Below, piece by piece: positions 1 through 11,238 of a DNA stretch of 64,000 nt. How positions within the stretch are numbered: position 1 is the first letter of the stretch; the number at the start of each line of letters is the position of its first letter. The position numbers and the translations under genes were made by a program. The notes beneath the pieces are model-generated. The model did not search any database and was not told the origin of the DNA. It saw nothing but the letters and a program-made list of their open reading frames with translations. Source of the stretch: Paramarasmius palmivorus (taxonomy: Eukaryota; Basidiomycota; Agaricomycetes; Agaricales; Marasmiaceae); NCBI GenBank assembly GCA_037176845.1, contig JAYKXP010000021.1, forward strand, positions 310,001 through 374,000. The letters run 5' to 3'.

Positions 1-1475
1 ATAAGGCTCATTGTCCTATTAGGATTGCTCACCTGCTGAACATCTCCGTGGTCGGCACACCCAAAGCCAAAGGTGCGAGAAGAAAAGCAGACATTAGACT
101 AAAGACAATGAGCATAGTGAAAGATAACATTGGGAATATTGAGACTCTGTTTAAAAGGCGTACGAGTGCTGTGTTACTGTGGCTTGAATTCCAAATTTGA
201 ATATACGGCCGAACGTCAAAGACTACTAGGCTCCTATCTGACGAAAGTCAAGGTATATTCCCCGCATCTACTGGAATGAAGGTTGACAGCAAGCGGGGAG
301 TATGAGGAGCTTGGCGACTTGATCGATCACGGAATCTATACAAGCCGTCAGTGAAGCGCGGGACCGATATGTTAACGATAGGCACCGCCATTTAGGTTCA
401 GGCACAGTCTTGAAGTAGATATCGCACTATAAGCCCTGCGACAAGGTTCACGACACGGAAAGAATGCCCTACTGCCCTAAGATGAGAGCGCACATGGTAG
501 TCGTGATCAAAAGAGAAGTGTGGGAAAATGTTGCCAGAAGGCCCGTCACGTTCAACGCGTCACTCGTGACATGTGACTTTTCAAGAGGTTTCTAACGCTG
601 CGCTTCGTCTTCTGAGTCTTTACTCGATAGACTTCTGAAATTTGTGTTCTGGTCAATCTACGGAACCGAGTCAAAATGAATTTTCAGAGAAGGCCCATCG
701 ACAGGTGATCAGGGGGAAGGACGATGCCAGGCATTAAGTACCAGCGATGTGACAATTTAAACAAAGGAACTTCTTAGGGACTACTGAAGAGATGGGATGG
801 TTGAATTGTGCGTGTGCTCACCATTTTCTCCTCTCCTTCTCTGACACGGCTATTGTTTCAGCTCCAGTCTACTCCTGTTGTAATTCACGAACCACGAACT
901 TTCTACGACCTTCATCACCGAGCCTCCGAGCCCAAAATCCGTCAGAACACGAACAAGATCATGAAGACTGATACGCTATACCTACTCAGCCATAAGAGGA
1001 ATACCACCGATTACTGGTACACCCCGCGGCTCTACAGGATACGACAATACAATCATGCCATGGGTCACTGTCTATTTGGTCACTGCCAACCCGCCATCAA
1101 TTTCGTGGTTCTTATCAGTCGACGTCTTGGAATGGTATACCGCTTCCACTGCCTTTGCAATATTCAATCCTCTTTGCGGGAACCTCAGGTGTTCCCGCCG
1201 ACCGGTCAAATCGCCAGGCACCAGCTGCGTTTTATCATCAAGGTACGATTCGCTCGCGGGAAATATATGCTACATCATCAAGATGAAAAGGCACAAAATG
1301 GGTATGCGATTAAACTGGTACTAACTACAGGTTGAGTACAAGTATGATGTATAATGTCAAATACGAGAGGTGTATGATAATAGAGGGCTATGGCTACATG
1401 GTCAAGGTCGATTAGATGGATATAAGATTCCGGTATTCCTGATAAATAGACGATAAATAAGACTGTGATCCATGC
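1..1475. other. Gap without a supported gene
   Basis: Open frames here are short and mutually inconsistent. They have no signal peptide, domain or plausible splice chain. I see no RNA gene or long repeat. The segment lies downstream (3') of the first small secreted peptide gene. Confidence 0.5.
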
Positions 1476-1791
1476 TCAGCAAGACGAGCAGTTGCCGTTG
1501 GCATCGCATATGGTGCACTTTTCAACGAGTGTATGGTGAGTCTAGATGTAATCTCTGAGCGCCTTTCATCGTACAGGGCAAGAAAGGCGCCTTACCTCCG
1601 TGGTCTCTGAGGCGGTGTCGTTAATTGGTTGAATTTGCCGAACACGGGCAACATCACTGAGACGTAAGTGAGTACGTTTCTGAAAATGGGTTATTCGCAT
1701 CAACTTACCTATCTGACGTCGACTCTATGGGTAACGCCGCTGAAGCAGCAGTGAGAATGAACAAGGAAAGAACAACGGTGGCAAATTTCAT
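1476..1791 (-). CDS. Small secreted peptide A, C-terminal double-CxxC tail
   Basis: Spliced by eye into three exons: 1791-1709, 1656-1596 and 1541-1476. The introns are 52 and 54 bp, in phases 2 and 0, with GTAAGT and GTAAGG donors. The product is 69 aa. It starts with a signal peptide (MKFATVVLSLFILTAASA), followed by a polar stretch without cysteine. It ends exactly at KCTICDANGNCSSC-stop, a Cx2C-x5-Cx2C tail. It is paralogous to the genes at 4937-5300, 7330-7695 and 51227-51647, which have the same exon plan and tail. I do not recognise the family. A secreted metal-binding or disulfide-bonded peptide is an inference only. The reading frame continues through both introns into the conserved tail, which makes the model credible even though no single open frame covers it. 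Confidence 0.8.
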
Positions 1792-4700
1792 GACGGTAAT
1801 TGAGTGCTGGGGATGAGATAGTGGGTGCGAAGCGGATGATAATGTCTTCTCTAGGTTCTCGAGGAAGCCTTTATAGCATGGCTACATCGTCGAAGTTTCA
1901 GCTCGAATTGTGTCCTTCGGGAGTTTGGCAATACAATAATGACTCTGTGCCAGCGTTTAGTCCAGTTGCTAGGATGAGGAGTTGCAGCCGTGTTCCCGCT
2001 ATGCTCTGCCATGTTCGCCGTTGGTGCACAGCCGTAGCTGAGGAGGCTGCGTATCATGAGTTTCAATCTTTGTATTTTGGGAGCAAGTTTAATCCCCCCA
2101 TATCTGGAACGGATATAGATTAAATTCGGATATGGGTTGGCCATCTTCAAACTACTTCTGCTCCATTTGCGCGCGTTTTGCAAACACAGCTGGACACCGG
2201 GGTCAGGACGTAGGATGCGGGACGCACAAGATAATAATATTGCCCGACAAGCCCTGGATAACAGCCTGAGCTCTTCGTATAGTTCCGAAAGTATGACTGA
2301 GGATCCAACCTAGGCACAACGGTGAGTAGCCAAACTCATGAGTCAGGAGCGATTGAATGGAACATAGCTAGTTCATGCATTCATGATTGGGTTATGGTTC
2401 GATATGGTTCGGGTTACAAAGACAGTGAAACAATGTCTCCATCAATGCTTTCAAATTTCAAGCGCAAGCTTGATGAGGCTTTTGGAGCCGTTCTGAGGGC
2501 AGTTCGGAGATGGATGCAAATTGACGTGGAAGCTTGTGGTCAAGAACAGCCGGTGGGAAAAACTTACCTTAACAACATGATGGCGCTTAAACTCGGCATT
2601 TTCGGCGAAATCGCTTCTTGCTTCATCACATCCACCTCTACAGCTCAGCTGTGCGTTGTGCGCCGAAAGCTGGTCCGTCAAATCTCTATATTTGATGATG
2701 CTTGTACGTTTTGACCTTTTGATATCAACGGTCGGATGACCACAAATCGTACAACATTAGTCGTAGAGATTAGAACTGATATTGACCCGTCATCATGTCT
2801 CAAGATCAAGAGAAGTTAGAACACGGCTGGCCATCTGTGATGCGAAACTCCAATTCATCATAGGCGGCTGGAACAGAAAACATATTTTTATTGGAATAAA
2901 TGGTGCGTAACCTGGGACTTATTCTGCTGCGTGCATCGATCAATGATTCTCCCAATAGCGCATGTAGTACGTCCGCTTGCTATGTTACCGTCTCACTCCC
3001 GCTACAATCGCAAACTGACCATGACTGCCTTCTCGCATCTCTCTCCATAACAGCAGGGTTAGATAGAGCAAGATGTCCGAAAAGCTTGGGCTTAAGAACC
3101 GCCCCGATTCAACCGCATTGTCTTGACAGTGTCCGCACATCTATTCCACTGTGATCATAGAGATGCGAATGGAATCTAAAGCGTCCCACTTTACGACCAA
3201 AGACTCGCGCATGCGAGGCGGATTGCTGATTGCTTCCGCCTAATTCTAGGAAATAACCAATAGCTCCGAGATCAAGGTATGATTGACTCGCACCGATTCG
3301 CACTGTCCGCTCTATGTTTACCAGACCCTTATCAGGAATAACCCAGTACGACGAACTCGCCGGAGATAAAACTTGTTGAATCCGCGGTTGCACATCACTT
3401 TGCTTCGGGTCGGATAAGCGTCCTGTTTTTGCTAATTCATAGGTTCTAGCACCGCGTTGTTGAATACCAGGATCTACACCGAATCATTTGCTTCAGCAAG
3501 GCCATGATGAGCATTGGATATGCAACGATTTGTTTCTCCGCAAACTATACCTTCGACAAGCTCCACGAGCCACTGGATTCGTGATGAAGAATGGAAGATG
3601 CTTGTTGTCTAGGCCACCGCTAGCGACGAAGTGAGTCGGTCTGCTGAGGAACGTAGGCGATCTCACTTGGTCTTTTACTGAGTATCTCAGCATATCGGTG
3701 GCACAAGTTAGGTGGTTACCATGAATACTCAGCGTAGGCCAAATGGTTGCAGGTGGTCACCCATCGTTAATCCTCCCAGTCTTCGGCATTGACACACCAA
3801 TGGTAATTCAATGCATGAAGCTCGGTAAGTCGCAAGCGATGCGGAGTCTCCTTGCCGCCAGTCAAAGCCGCTAGGCGAGCTCAGATGTCCGCATCATCCT
3901 GTTTGGGCAAAATGATGGAGTACGCCCAACGCTGCCACAGCGGGAAGATCTCGCTCACGGCCACCAGTCTCGTGCAATCTTCCCCGTGACGCACCGTCTT
4001 GCTCTGGCACTGTACATGATGACTCGATGGATGGGACGGTATCACTCTTTTGAGGTTTGAGGATTCAAGAGTTAGCCTTGATTGTTCCTAGCTCACGGCA
4101 GACACTCCGTGAAGCTGTTCAAAGCACTGCTTCTTTCATTGCTGGTGAGCTGTCCGCAATTTCACATTTACATAGACTCTCGTCCGATATTCCTCATGCT
4201 CAAGGCGAGCCCTGCTCTGACTGAGGCTGATCGTTTCACAGTACCACTAATCTCAACTCGAAAATGATAGTAAAGCTGTTATCGTACAAACTCTCTACAT
4301 CGACTCACTTATTGTGGCTACAGAATTGAGTAGGCTAATACCGCTAGGTATTGTACTAGCTCCGTAGCTCCTCTCATATTTTCAGATGGGAGCATCGCAA
4401 TCATCCGCAATCATCGACCATCTTCAACTTCTCAGGAACTCAGGAACGCGGGCTGATTATGCACAGGAACACATGTCCCCGCCTGTTTGCCGTGTCCGCT
4501 CTCAGTACACGGCTAGTATTCCTTTACGCCACCTACTGGATCAGATATGCATTCCAGGAGCGGTATCTACCGCTTTGGCGTTGTGTTTTTCTAAGAAAGG
4601 CAGCCTTGCCACTACCCACTTCCGCATCAAGGCGGCGATAATAATTTTACCCGATTTAGTTGTTCCCTCAGCGAGTCTCTGACTTGACAGGTTCGTAGTA

Positions 4701-4936
4701 CTAGTAGTATAGGGAGCTACCCGCACTCGAGATAGCTATCGACCTACGAAAGTGATTGGTAAGTGACCCCACGCGTTCAACTTATTGCTTTCCACCCCTC
4801 AAGAATCATGACATTAATCGGATGAATTTGACAGTATACTAATAGTAACATGAAGTTCTCTTACAACAGACTATTGCAAGTGAATATCGTATGCAGAACA
4901 AGATTGTGAAGTGCTAGAATACTTGTAGCAGGTGCT
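1792..4936. other. 3.1 kb gap without a supported gene
   Basis: It contains many short open frames, none with recognisable protein features. A minus-strand frame ending at 3493 finishes in QCSSWPC-stop and faintly recalls the peptide-family tail, but the first CxxC is missing and no signal exon was found. Otherwise I see nothing to annotate. Confidence 0.4.
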
Positions 4937-5300
4937 TTAGCATGACATACAGACTGTGCTAGTGGGATTGTAAGTGGTGCAGACGACACAGTCGGGTCCA
5001 TGCGCCGATCGAACCGGGGCATTTGTCTACAAGGTATGAGACGTTGTCCGAATAATATAAACAGTGTCAATGAGGGCTTACAATTGTGGATGCTGCTTCG
5101 GTAGACGTTAAAGACAATGTCTGGGCTTCTGCTTGATGAATAGTAGATCTCGTTGGTGTCCCATGACTAGGGATCTATGAGCTTTCGATTAGGAGAATAG
5201 AACTGCGCTCCTCATACCCATGATTCTCCATACGATTATGTGGGTGGCACACAGTAGCTGCGACGAAGAAAGAAGCTAGGAGGATAGATAGGAGTTGCAT
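4937..5300 (-). CDS. Small secreted peptide B, C-terminal double-CxxC tail
   Basis: Three exons: 5300-5218, 5166-5082 and 5026-4937. The introns are 51 and 55 bp in phases 2 and 0. The product is 85 aa. The signal peptide begins MQLLSILLASFFVAATVC. A Ser/Thr-rich middle follows, then the C-terminal tail CVVCTTYNPTSTVCMSC-stop. The spacing is Cx2C-x9-Cx2C, four residues longer between the pairs than in the other members. The first exon is 83 nt, the same length as in peptide A. The first-intron acceptor was chosen at CCCTAG because the earlier CATAG acceptor leads to stops. Function is unknown; it belongs to the same family as 1476-1791, 7330-7695 and 51227-51647. Confidence 0.78.
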
Positions 5301-5333
5301 GACTTGCTGATATTCGAGGCTCGAAGATACGGC

Positions 5334-5344
5334 CCCTTTTAAAC
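5334..5344 (-). promoter_or_regulatory. TATA-like box of peptide B
   Basis: Read on the minus strand, TTTAAAAGGGG lies about 35 bp upstream of the ATG at 5300. A near-identical GTTTAAAAGGG precedes peptide E at 51136-51146. Confidence 0.45.
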
Positions 5345-5604
5345 TAAATCGCATTGAGATCCTGCCGCTGCTAAGTACAGTACATTGACATGGCGGTGAG
5401 AACCGCGACTAGTGATCCTTGTGAAGCGCGTTGAGCCGTCCTACACATCCCAAAAACAAGTTGCGGTCCAAGCACGGGCCGGAAGACGTCGTAAAACGGC
5501 ACAGCCGAATCCGAAGGTTGTTTCATTCTAGGAAATCATGATGAACAGTACATGTAAGGCAAAGACGCCGGGTAGATGTAGCGTCGTGTTATTCATTGCT
5601 TTGA

Positions 5605-5622
5605 GTAGTACCGCCTTGTTTT
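5605..5622 (+). repeat. 18 bp block shared with upstream of peptide C (copy 1)
   Basis: GTAGTACCGCCTTGTTTT occurs here, about 305 bp upstream of the peptide B ATG, and again identically at 8039-8056, about 345 bp upstream of the peptide C ATG. In both places a CCCTAACC block follows about 90-100 bp further on. It could be a common regulatory element or the remnant of a segmental duplication. Confidence 0.55.
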
Positions 5623-7329
5623 GAGGTCCATGGTGGAACATTAGCCTCAGGCTCAGGTCAAGCGACCGAAAGTAATCGTCAGTTATTCCAGCTCTAACTT
5701 GACCCTAACCTAATCCTAGTGACCAGAACACCACGCGTCAACCACACCTTCACCCGATGTTTCACGCCAAATGAAAAGTGCCCTGATGGTATCCGACGTT
5801 TTCCGACAATTTCCGACAATTTCTGAAAGGGCCGTTGCGCTTCTGACGATTTCCGACGACTTTAGAGTGGACGACAACTTCGAAGTTCGGAATTCGGACT
5901 TACGCGATCCTGAACGCAGTTGACAAATGGTCCGTGCATACCGTGACGTCATCCTATCATTGTCTTTCTTCCCAATGGCAACAACCATCTCAATTCGTCC
6001 ACCGGCCCTATGCCCAACTTCTCAAGGACCTTCTGGTATCTTTCTTGCCGAGACAGGCTGAGACAGGTCCAACTTATCCTTCTTGATTATTTCAAGCTGT
6101 ATAAGCCAGCTGATCTCTGGTACGTTGTCGTGATATCATAGACTGCTTGATACTCTTTTCACAGGTGTACGGTGATTGTGGCGATAAGACGGGTCTCAAA
6201 AGGTGTGTTCATACTCAAGATTTCGAACTTTCATGGGTCTAATTTTGTTTTCCAGCCTGAATGACTAAGACGACACCGGAAGGGAGGACTAATTGAGCCA
6301 GGGGGTTTGGAATATGGCGGTGGAACAATGCCAGAACAGTAGGACATGTACAGTCTATGGTCAGGATGGGACTTTGGTTACCGGCTGCGGCCGTTGGTAG
6401 CTGTATTCTATTTGACCCAGTATCGATGCTAATCTCAGTGCAGTAAACCGGGTGATGATAGCATGGAAGGCTGAAGCTGAGGCTTTATCAAGTGCTCTTG
6501 AGCCGCTGATGTTGGTCGTAGCCGTCCTAAACTGAGTGGTGCGCCGTTGTCTTACATGGAAGGGCTTGTCAACTGAAAATCGCAATGGCCTTTTCCACAT
6601 CACTTTGTTCGCGATTAATCTCCATGCTGCGCTCGCAGTAATTAATCTAATAGATCTATCATCTGGGGACTTACGTTCCCTAGTATAACAATTCTATATC
6701 CGTATTGTACTATCAACACAATTGGATATCTCGCATTCGGTCGGTATTGCCTTGCTTTTGGTGACAAGGTTGAAGGAATATCTTTTTTTTTATCTCCTCT
6801 GAGGCTCTCCCGCTATTTGATAAAAATTGTGCCTTTTTTAGTGCCTTGATGCGGTGTTCCAAGGAACTCAAATTGTCTCCCGACACTGCCTGAGCAAACT
6901 GTTTCTCGGAAAGACGCACACGACAATACTGGTTCGCAGTGGCGGGATCTTCCCCGAACAGGACAAGCCGCGATTTTGATCAGTATGTCGATTCTCATGA
7001 TCAATCACTTTTCGAGGCTGGCAGGAAAGCTATCGCTAGAGACATGGTCCTCATTAATATATACTCTCCAATAGGTAGATATCCCAGGGTTGAAGCGTTG
7101 AAGCGGCAGTGACACAACCAAATTGCTATTCTACGGTGTACCGTATGCTACATTACAGCCTGTCGGGCCGCTCAGATCATACTGGACTCATAGAGTAGAA
7201 GTTAAGGCTAGTTCTTCATGCAATTATAGGTAGGACATATCATGTAGAGTAAATAGGGGTGTACTTGAGTATACATATGATTCAAACTGGAAGCGGATTA
7301 TACTGGTGTGCAAGATCCGGAGCATTGCT

Positions 7330-7695
7330 TCAGCAAGTCATGCAACTTCCATTTGGAGTGCATATCACACATCTGGATGTGAGTGGTGTTGATATTGGCG
7401 GGTCAATAGTATATGAGCCTCCCTGAACATCTGAATATGAGAAACGTTTGCAAATTCACCGGCCGGCTCAACTCACGGTAGTGATGGTAGCCTCAGAAGG
7501 AGCCCGACGATTAAAGACTCCAGTCTCGAGCGCAGACGTAGTTGGAACTCTATTGAAACAATAGCGTGAATGGTGACCCACTATTAAAATGTGGGCTTTA
7601 TACCTTTCCGATTGCAAGTCTTGTGGTGGAGCGGCTGGAAGACTAGAAGCAATAGCGACAAGCGAAGCGAGGAGAAAAGTGAATGAAAGCTGCAT
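7330..7695 (-). CDS. Small secreted peptide C, C-terminal double-CxxC tail
   Basis: Three exons: 7695-7604, 7549-7477 and 7422-7330. Both introns are 54 bp, in phases 2 and 0. The product is 85 aa, the same length as peptides B and E. The signal peptide begins MQLSFTFLLASLVAIASS. A proline-rich start, a dibasic RR in the middle (possible Kex2-type site, inferred) and a Thr/Ser-rich linker follow. The tail is RCVICTPNGSCMTC-stop, pattern Cx2C-x5-Cx2C. The second-intron acceptor was placed at GTTCAG because only this one joins exon 2 to the tail in frame. It is the closest match in signal peptide to B and in tail to E. Confidence 0.8.
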
Positions 7696-9687
7696 AATTT
7701 GTTGGGGTGTCAAGCTCAGAGGTATGCGTTTTATATGGGTTGACAGGGCGGTAAGTTGACACCAAGTCACGGTCCCAAAAGCCTAGTGGTCAAAGCCTAT
7801 ATTTTGAACGACAGCAGTGCCAATTGATTATTACCAAAGCTGTTTTGGTCTATCGAGACCTATTAAACCGTATAACTGAGGCGAAGGGTACGGTTGGCAA
7901 TGACTCGACGTGGTGCATCGATTTGTCGAAGTTGGATCAATGGCGGTTCGATTTAGAATTTAACACAGCCAGATTCCGATATATCCTAAGCGGTTTTTGT
8001 TCGTCGACCGAATGGTGTCTTAGCTTAGAGTAGTACAGGTAGTACCGCCTTGTTTTTGTCGGGTCGAGTTACTGACGTTGCTGATCAAGTTACATTTCCC
8101 GCGGCCGGGCCGACGTAGAATTTTAGAACCCTAACCCAGCCCTCCACTGGTCTCCCTCAATCGCTCACAGGATATGCCCCCACCTTTCCAGTGCACCGAA
8201 TCTCGGTCACCGCTCCCTTCCTTTCTGAATTCGGGCTTCCAGCTTCAAGACACCAAACTACTCGGACATGGCTCTGATCTAATAGCCTTACGTGTGCTCT
8301 TCAAATTTTTGACTTCTCGTCGTGTTGGCTTGTTACTAGGGATGTTCGTAGTGGTTGAAACGAGGTTGAAGGGAATGTGGGATTCACAAGACCTGGAGAC
8401 AACTTGGAGATGTCAGTCATGAAATTGACAATACGAATCGTGGTGTGTTTTTGTTTTGCATCATTTATCTTCGTTATACTGATAAAGCTAGCATATCCAA
8501 GAGCAGAAATTTGCACGACGATAGACGCAAGGCGAAGGGTCCGACTGGCTGAAGTGCGAGTCAACTCCTTCAACCTGCACAAAACTTGACCGTACAGACG
8601 AAAAGCCAAGCTCGTCAACGATTTGCAACGTCAATTCAGTGAGCAACACATCATGTCGAAATGAGAGTTGACTCGACGACTCTGGTGTCATCTGGGCCTA
8701 TCAATATCGACCTCGACCTCAGTGCGCTACCGAGCTCGGTATCAAACTGCCGATATTGGTACTCGCCGTTCAGGTGCGAGGTGTGTTGTTTTGTTATCAT
8801 TCAATTCAGGTCACTAATTCTCATACGGAACAGCTTGGAATCACAGTGTCCTTTAACGTCATCTTCTTGCGGTCTGATGAAAAACTGGTCCATCTATGAT
8901 GATTCCTGTAGGGCTCTTTTGTGATGTACGCTTTCGTGCCTGATAAAGCAGCCCAAATCCCTGAAAATCTAGGTCATTCAATAGCGCCTTGGATTTGTGC
9001 TCGCCTCAGCGCTGGTACCTGCTACTGTGGATTGAAAGTATGTGCTATGCTGATCAGCGCACGAATGATGCTCACCAAAACTTTGCGCTAGTGTTTCGAT
9101 GATTGATCGGAGTCATCGTGTTCAACATAGTTGCTACTGCCCTGTTCTCCGACCCGTCGACAAATTACTAGTCTTAGACGAGCGAGGCTACCTCGAATGA
9201 GTGTACCATTGCCATGCAGTTTACGTCGGCACCACCCTTTCCTTTCTGCCACCATTTCTGCCCCTCTTGGTTCCAGGCACCTTACTCAGCCTCTGGGGAA
9301 CCACTCTTTGGGTTTGATGCCAGTGATGGAAGACCTTCCGTGAAACCTTTTTATCACCGTCTTGTTGATAGCGGTTGATAGCCAACAGACGCATTCCAGC
9401 CTCAATGATCGGAGTCTCGTCTTCCTCGGTAGAACTCACCTTCCCGCTGCCTTGTGGTGATCATTTACCCACCCTGGAAGAAGGGCGAGTGATGGCCAAC
9501 AGATGACACTATTCAAAGTCTCTTGGAAGGGCTGTTATATTGATAAATCACTTTTTCACTCACGCTCTGATTGGATGCCCGGTTAAACATGAGGTGATTG
9601 TCATTTTTTAATGTGAATACTTATAACTCACTCTAAACTCCGTCAGACGAACTATCCCTTTCTTGCCCATGATCTGCCTGTATAGCC
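7696..9687. other. Gap: promoter of peptide C, no supported gene
   Basis: A TATA-like ATATAAAACGC lies roughly 30-40 bp upstream of the peptide C start. The second copy of the 18 bp upstream block lies at 8039-8056. No gene is visible in the remaining sequence. Confidence 0.4.
8039..8056 (+). repeat. 18 bp block shared with upstream of peptide B (copy 2)
   Basis: Exact copy of the block at 5605-5622, followed by AACCCTAACCC at about 8127. Surrounding sequence is otherwise diverged. Confidence 0.55.
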
Positions 9688-10461
9688 ATGTCTGAAGACC
9701 AAAACTCTCAAGCTGGCTGGCAACCTAATTGGGGTTCTGGAACTCCGCCGTGGGGTACTGGAACGCCCCCCTGGGGAACTGGGCCACCACCATGGATTAG
9801 TGGGCAACCTACTGTCACACAGGTGGTAACTCAAACTACAAACCTGGCCGTCGATGGGTCAGCTACTACGATTTCCGGCAATAGTGGTACTCAGACGACG
9901 ACCTCACCTTCAAGTTCCAGCGATAGTACCGGTCAGGTCACGGTCACTGTCGGCTCAGTGGAATCTGGGTCAAGGTGCGTGTCGACGAATGGTCTAATTC
10001 TGTTAATACCTGACAGTACTTGGATCAATAGTGATAAATCTAACCGGGTGCCTATAATCGTTGGAAGTGTTATAAGCGCAATTGGTCTCCTCTCTCTACT
10101 ATTTGCCGCAGCGTTCCTATATCTCCGACACCGGCGGAAGCAAGCACGAAGAATAACAGATCCTCTGAGCGCCGACGAAAATCAGACGAATGCTGCCACT
10201 ACCGCTACCCCTCGACCCCCAAGAAACATCAATGGTATCACACCCTTTGACATCTCGCAACCCGCTTCCGTTCACATACAGAAGCTACCGTTACCAATCA
10301 CAGCGGAGAAGGGTGGTGCTGAGCCTGACTCGAAGCCCACTTCATCCCCGGTTACTGAATCATCTGGGGAGAGAAGTAATCGGCATTCAGGGCTGGCGAA
10401 TCGGACTGGACCTGACGAGTCGTTTTTCGCTGACGGACCGCCGCCATACTCGCCGAATTGA
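9688..10461 (+). CDS. Single-pass membrane protein with WGTG repeats and a PPxY tail
   Basis: 257 aa open frame starting at ATG 9688. The N-terminus carries a short proline/tryptophan repeat (WGSGTPPWGTGTPPWGTG, about residues 11-28). A Ser/Thr-rich region of about 70 residues follows, probably extracellular and O-glycosylated. One strong transmembrane segment starts near RVPIIVGSVISAIGLL and is followed by a basic RHRRK stop-transfer signal. The cytosolic tail ends in GPPPYSPN, a PPxY-type WW-domain ligand. There is no N-terminal signal peptide, so the transmembrane helix would act as signal anchor. A 42 bp GT-AG stretch (9975-10016) is divisible by three and might be a spliced intron removing 14 residues. 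The architecture recalls fungal single-pass wall-sensor-like proteins, but no specific family is recognised. Confidence 0.7.
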   Translation: MSEDQNSQAGWQPNWGSGTPPWGTGTPPWGTGPPPWISGQPTVTQVVTQTTNLAVDGSATTISGNSGTQTTTSPSSSSDSTGQVTVTVGSVESGSRCVSTNGLILLIPDSTWINSDKSNRVPIIVGSVISAIGLLSLLFAAAFLYLRHRRKQARRITDPLSADENQTNAATTATPRPPRNINGITPFDISQPASVHIQKLPLPITAEKGGAEPDSKPTSSPVTESSGERSNRHSGLANRTGPDESFFADGPPPYSPN

Positions 10462-11238
10462 AGCCATTCGATGACAATTTTCTCAATTCGATTCCATCCG
10501 CACCAGCTGGTATGTCCAAACTACGTTATATCGTAGCATTTAACTGAGGTCTGTCACTCGTAGCTCAATGAAAACGAGAACGACTTCGCAACAGCCATGA
10601 CTGGGACGATATACTGAACAAAGTAAACTCGGGCGCTGAAGGATAACGCAGCTTGTACTCGAAACGGTGCTCGTAATTCCATGCAGCTATACATAAAAGC
10701 CTTTCCTTCGGGGATCAGGGACTCTAGAGGATATACCAAGTTCATTGGCTTGAAAGAGTAGAATCAAGGCTTGTTACACACTCGTTACATACCCGTTCAT
10801 GTACTGTACCATCTTTCCCGCCTAATACTTTACATTTGCCGATTCGGGATACAGACGCGTCTAAGGCGTGGGAAAGGGCGTTTTTCCGTTCATGAGCCCG
10901 TTCACTCTTCTTGGCCTTTTACCACCACATTGTTCCATCCGCATCCTTAATCCCGCAAGAGTATAGGACCTATCAAGCTGCGCATATATCTGGGTATTGC
11001 GGTTGTACACTTGTACGTATTTTATCCATTTTTCGTCACTTTTATTGACCCAGTTCTCAGACTCCATACTGCTTGGCCTAACGATCTCGGACGTGTTACT
11101 GGAACCGTAGTCGGAGGAATCGGTCTATGATTGGAAGATTGATTGAGGTTCACCGGGATCTAGTATGTCTGAACCCGCTTCTCGCCTCTTACAATGGCAT
11201 TGACGAAAAACAGATCTTTGATCGTATTGTGCCTTCGC
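10462..11238. other. Intergenic, nothing recognised
   Basis: Short frames only. It includes the promoter of the first F-box gene. An in-frame ATG at 11194 would add 15 residues to that gene. Confidence 0.4.

Larger units (their letters stand above)
5301..7329. other. Gap: promoter of peptide B, no supported gene
   Basis: It holds the promoter-side elements of peptide B, including the 18 bp block at 5605-5622 that recurs upstream of peptide C. Around 5795-5855 there is a short degenerate tandem of TTTCCGAC-type units. No coding region could be supported. Confidence 0.4.

Noticed and set aside
3493..3693. Minus-strand frame ending SLHIQCSSWPC-stop, faintly like the peptide-family tail
   Set aside because: The first CxxC is absent, the spacing is C-x4-C, and no signal-peptide exon or phase 2/0 introns could be found upstream. 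At best a decayed relative.
5795..5855. Short TTTCCGAC-type tandem units
   Set aside because: Only two or three imperfect units and no inverted ends, so not enough to call a mobile element or CRISPR-like array.
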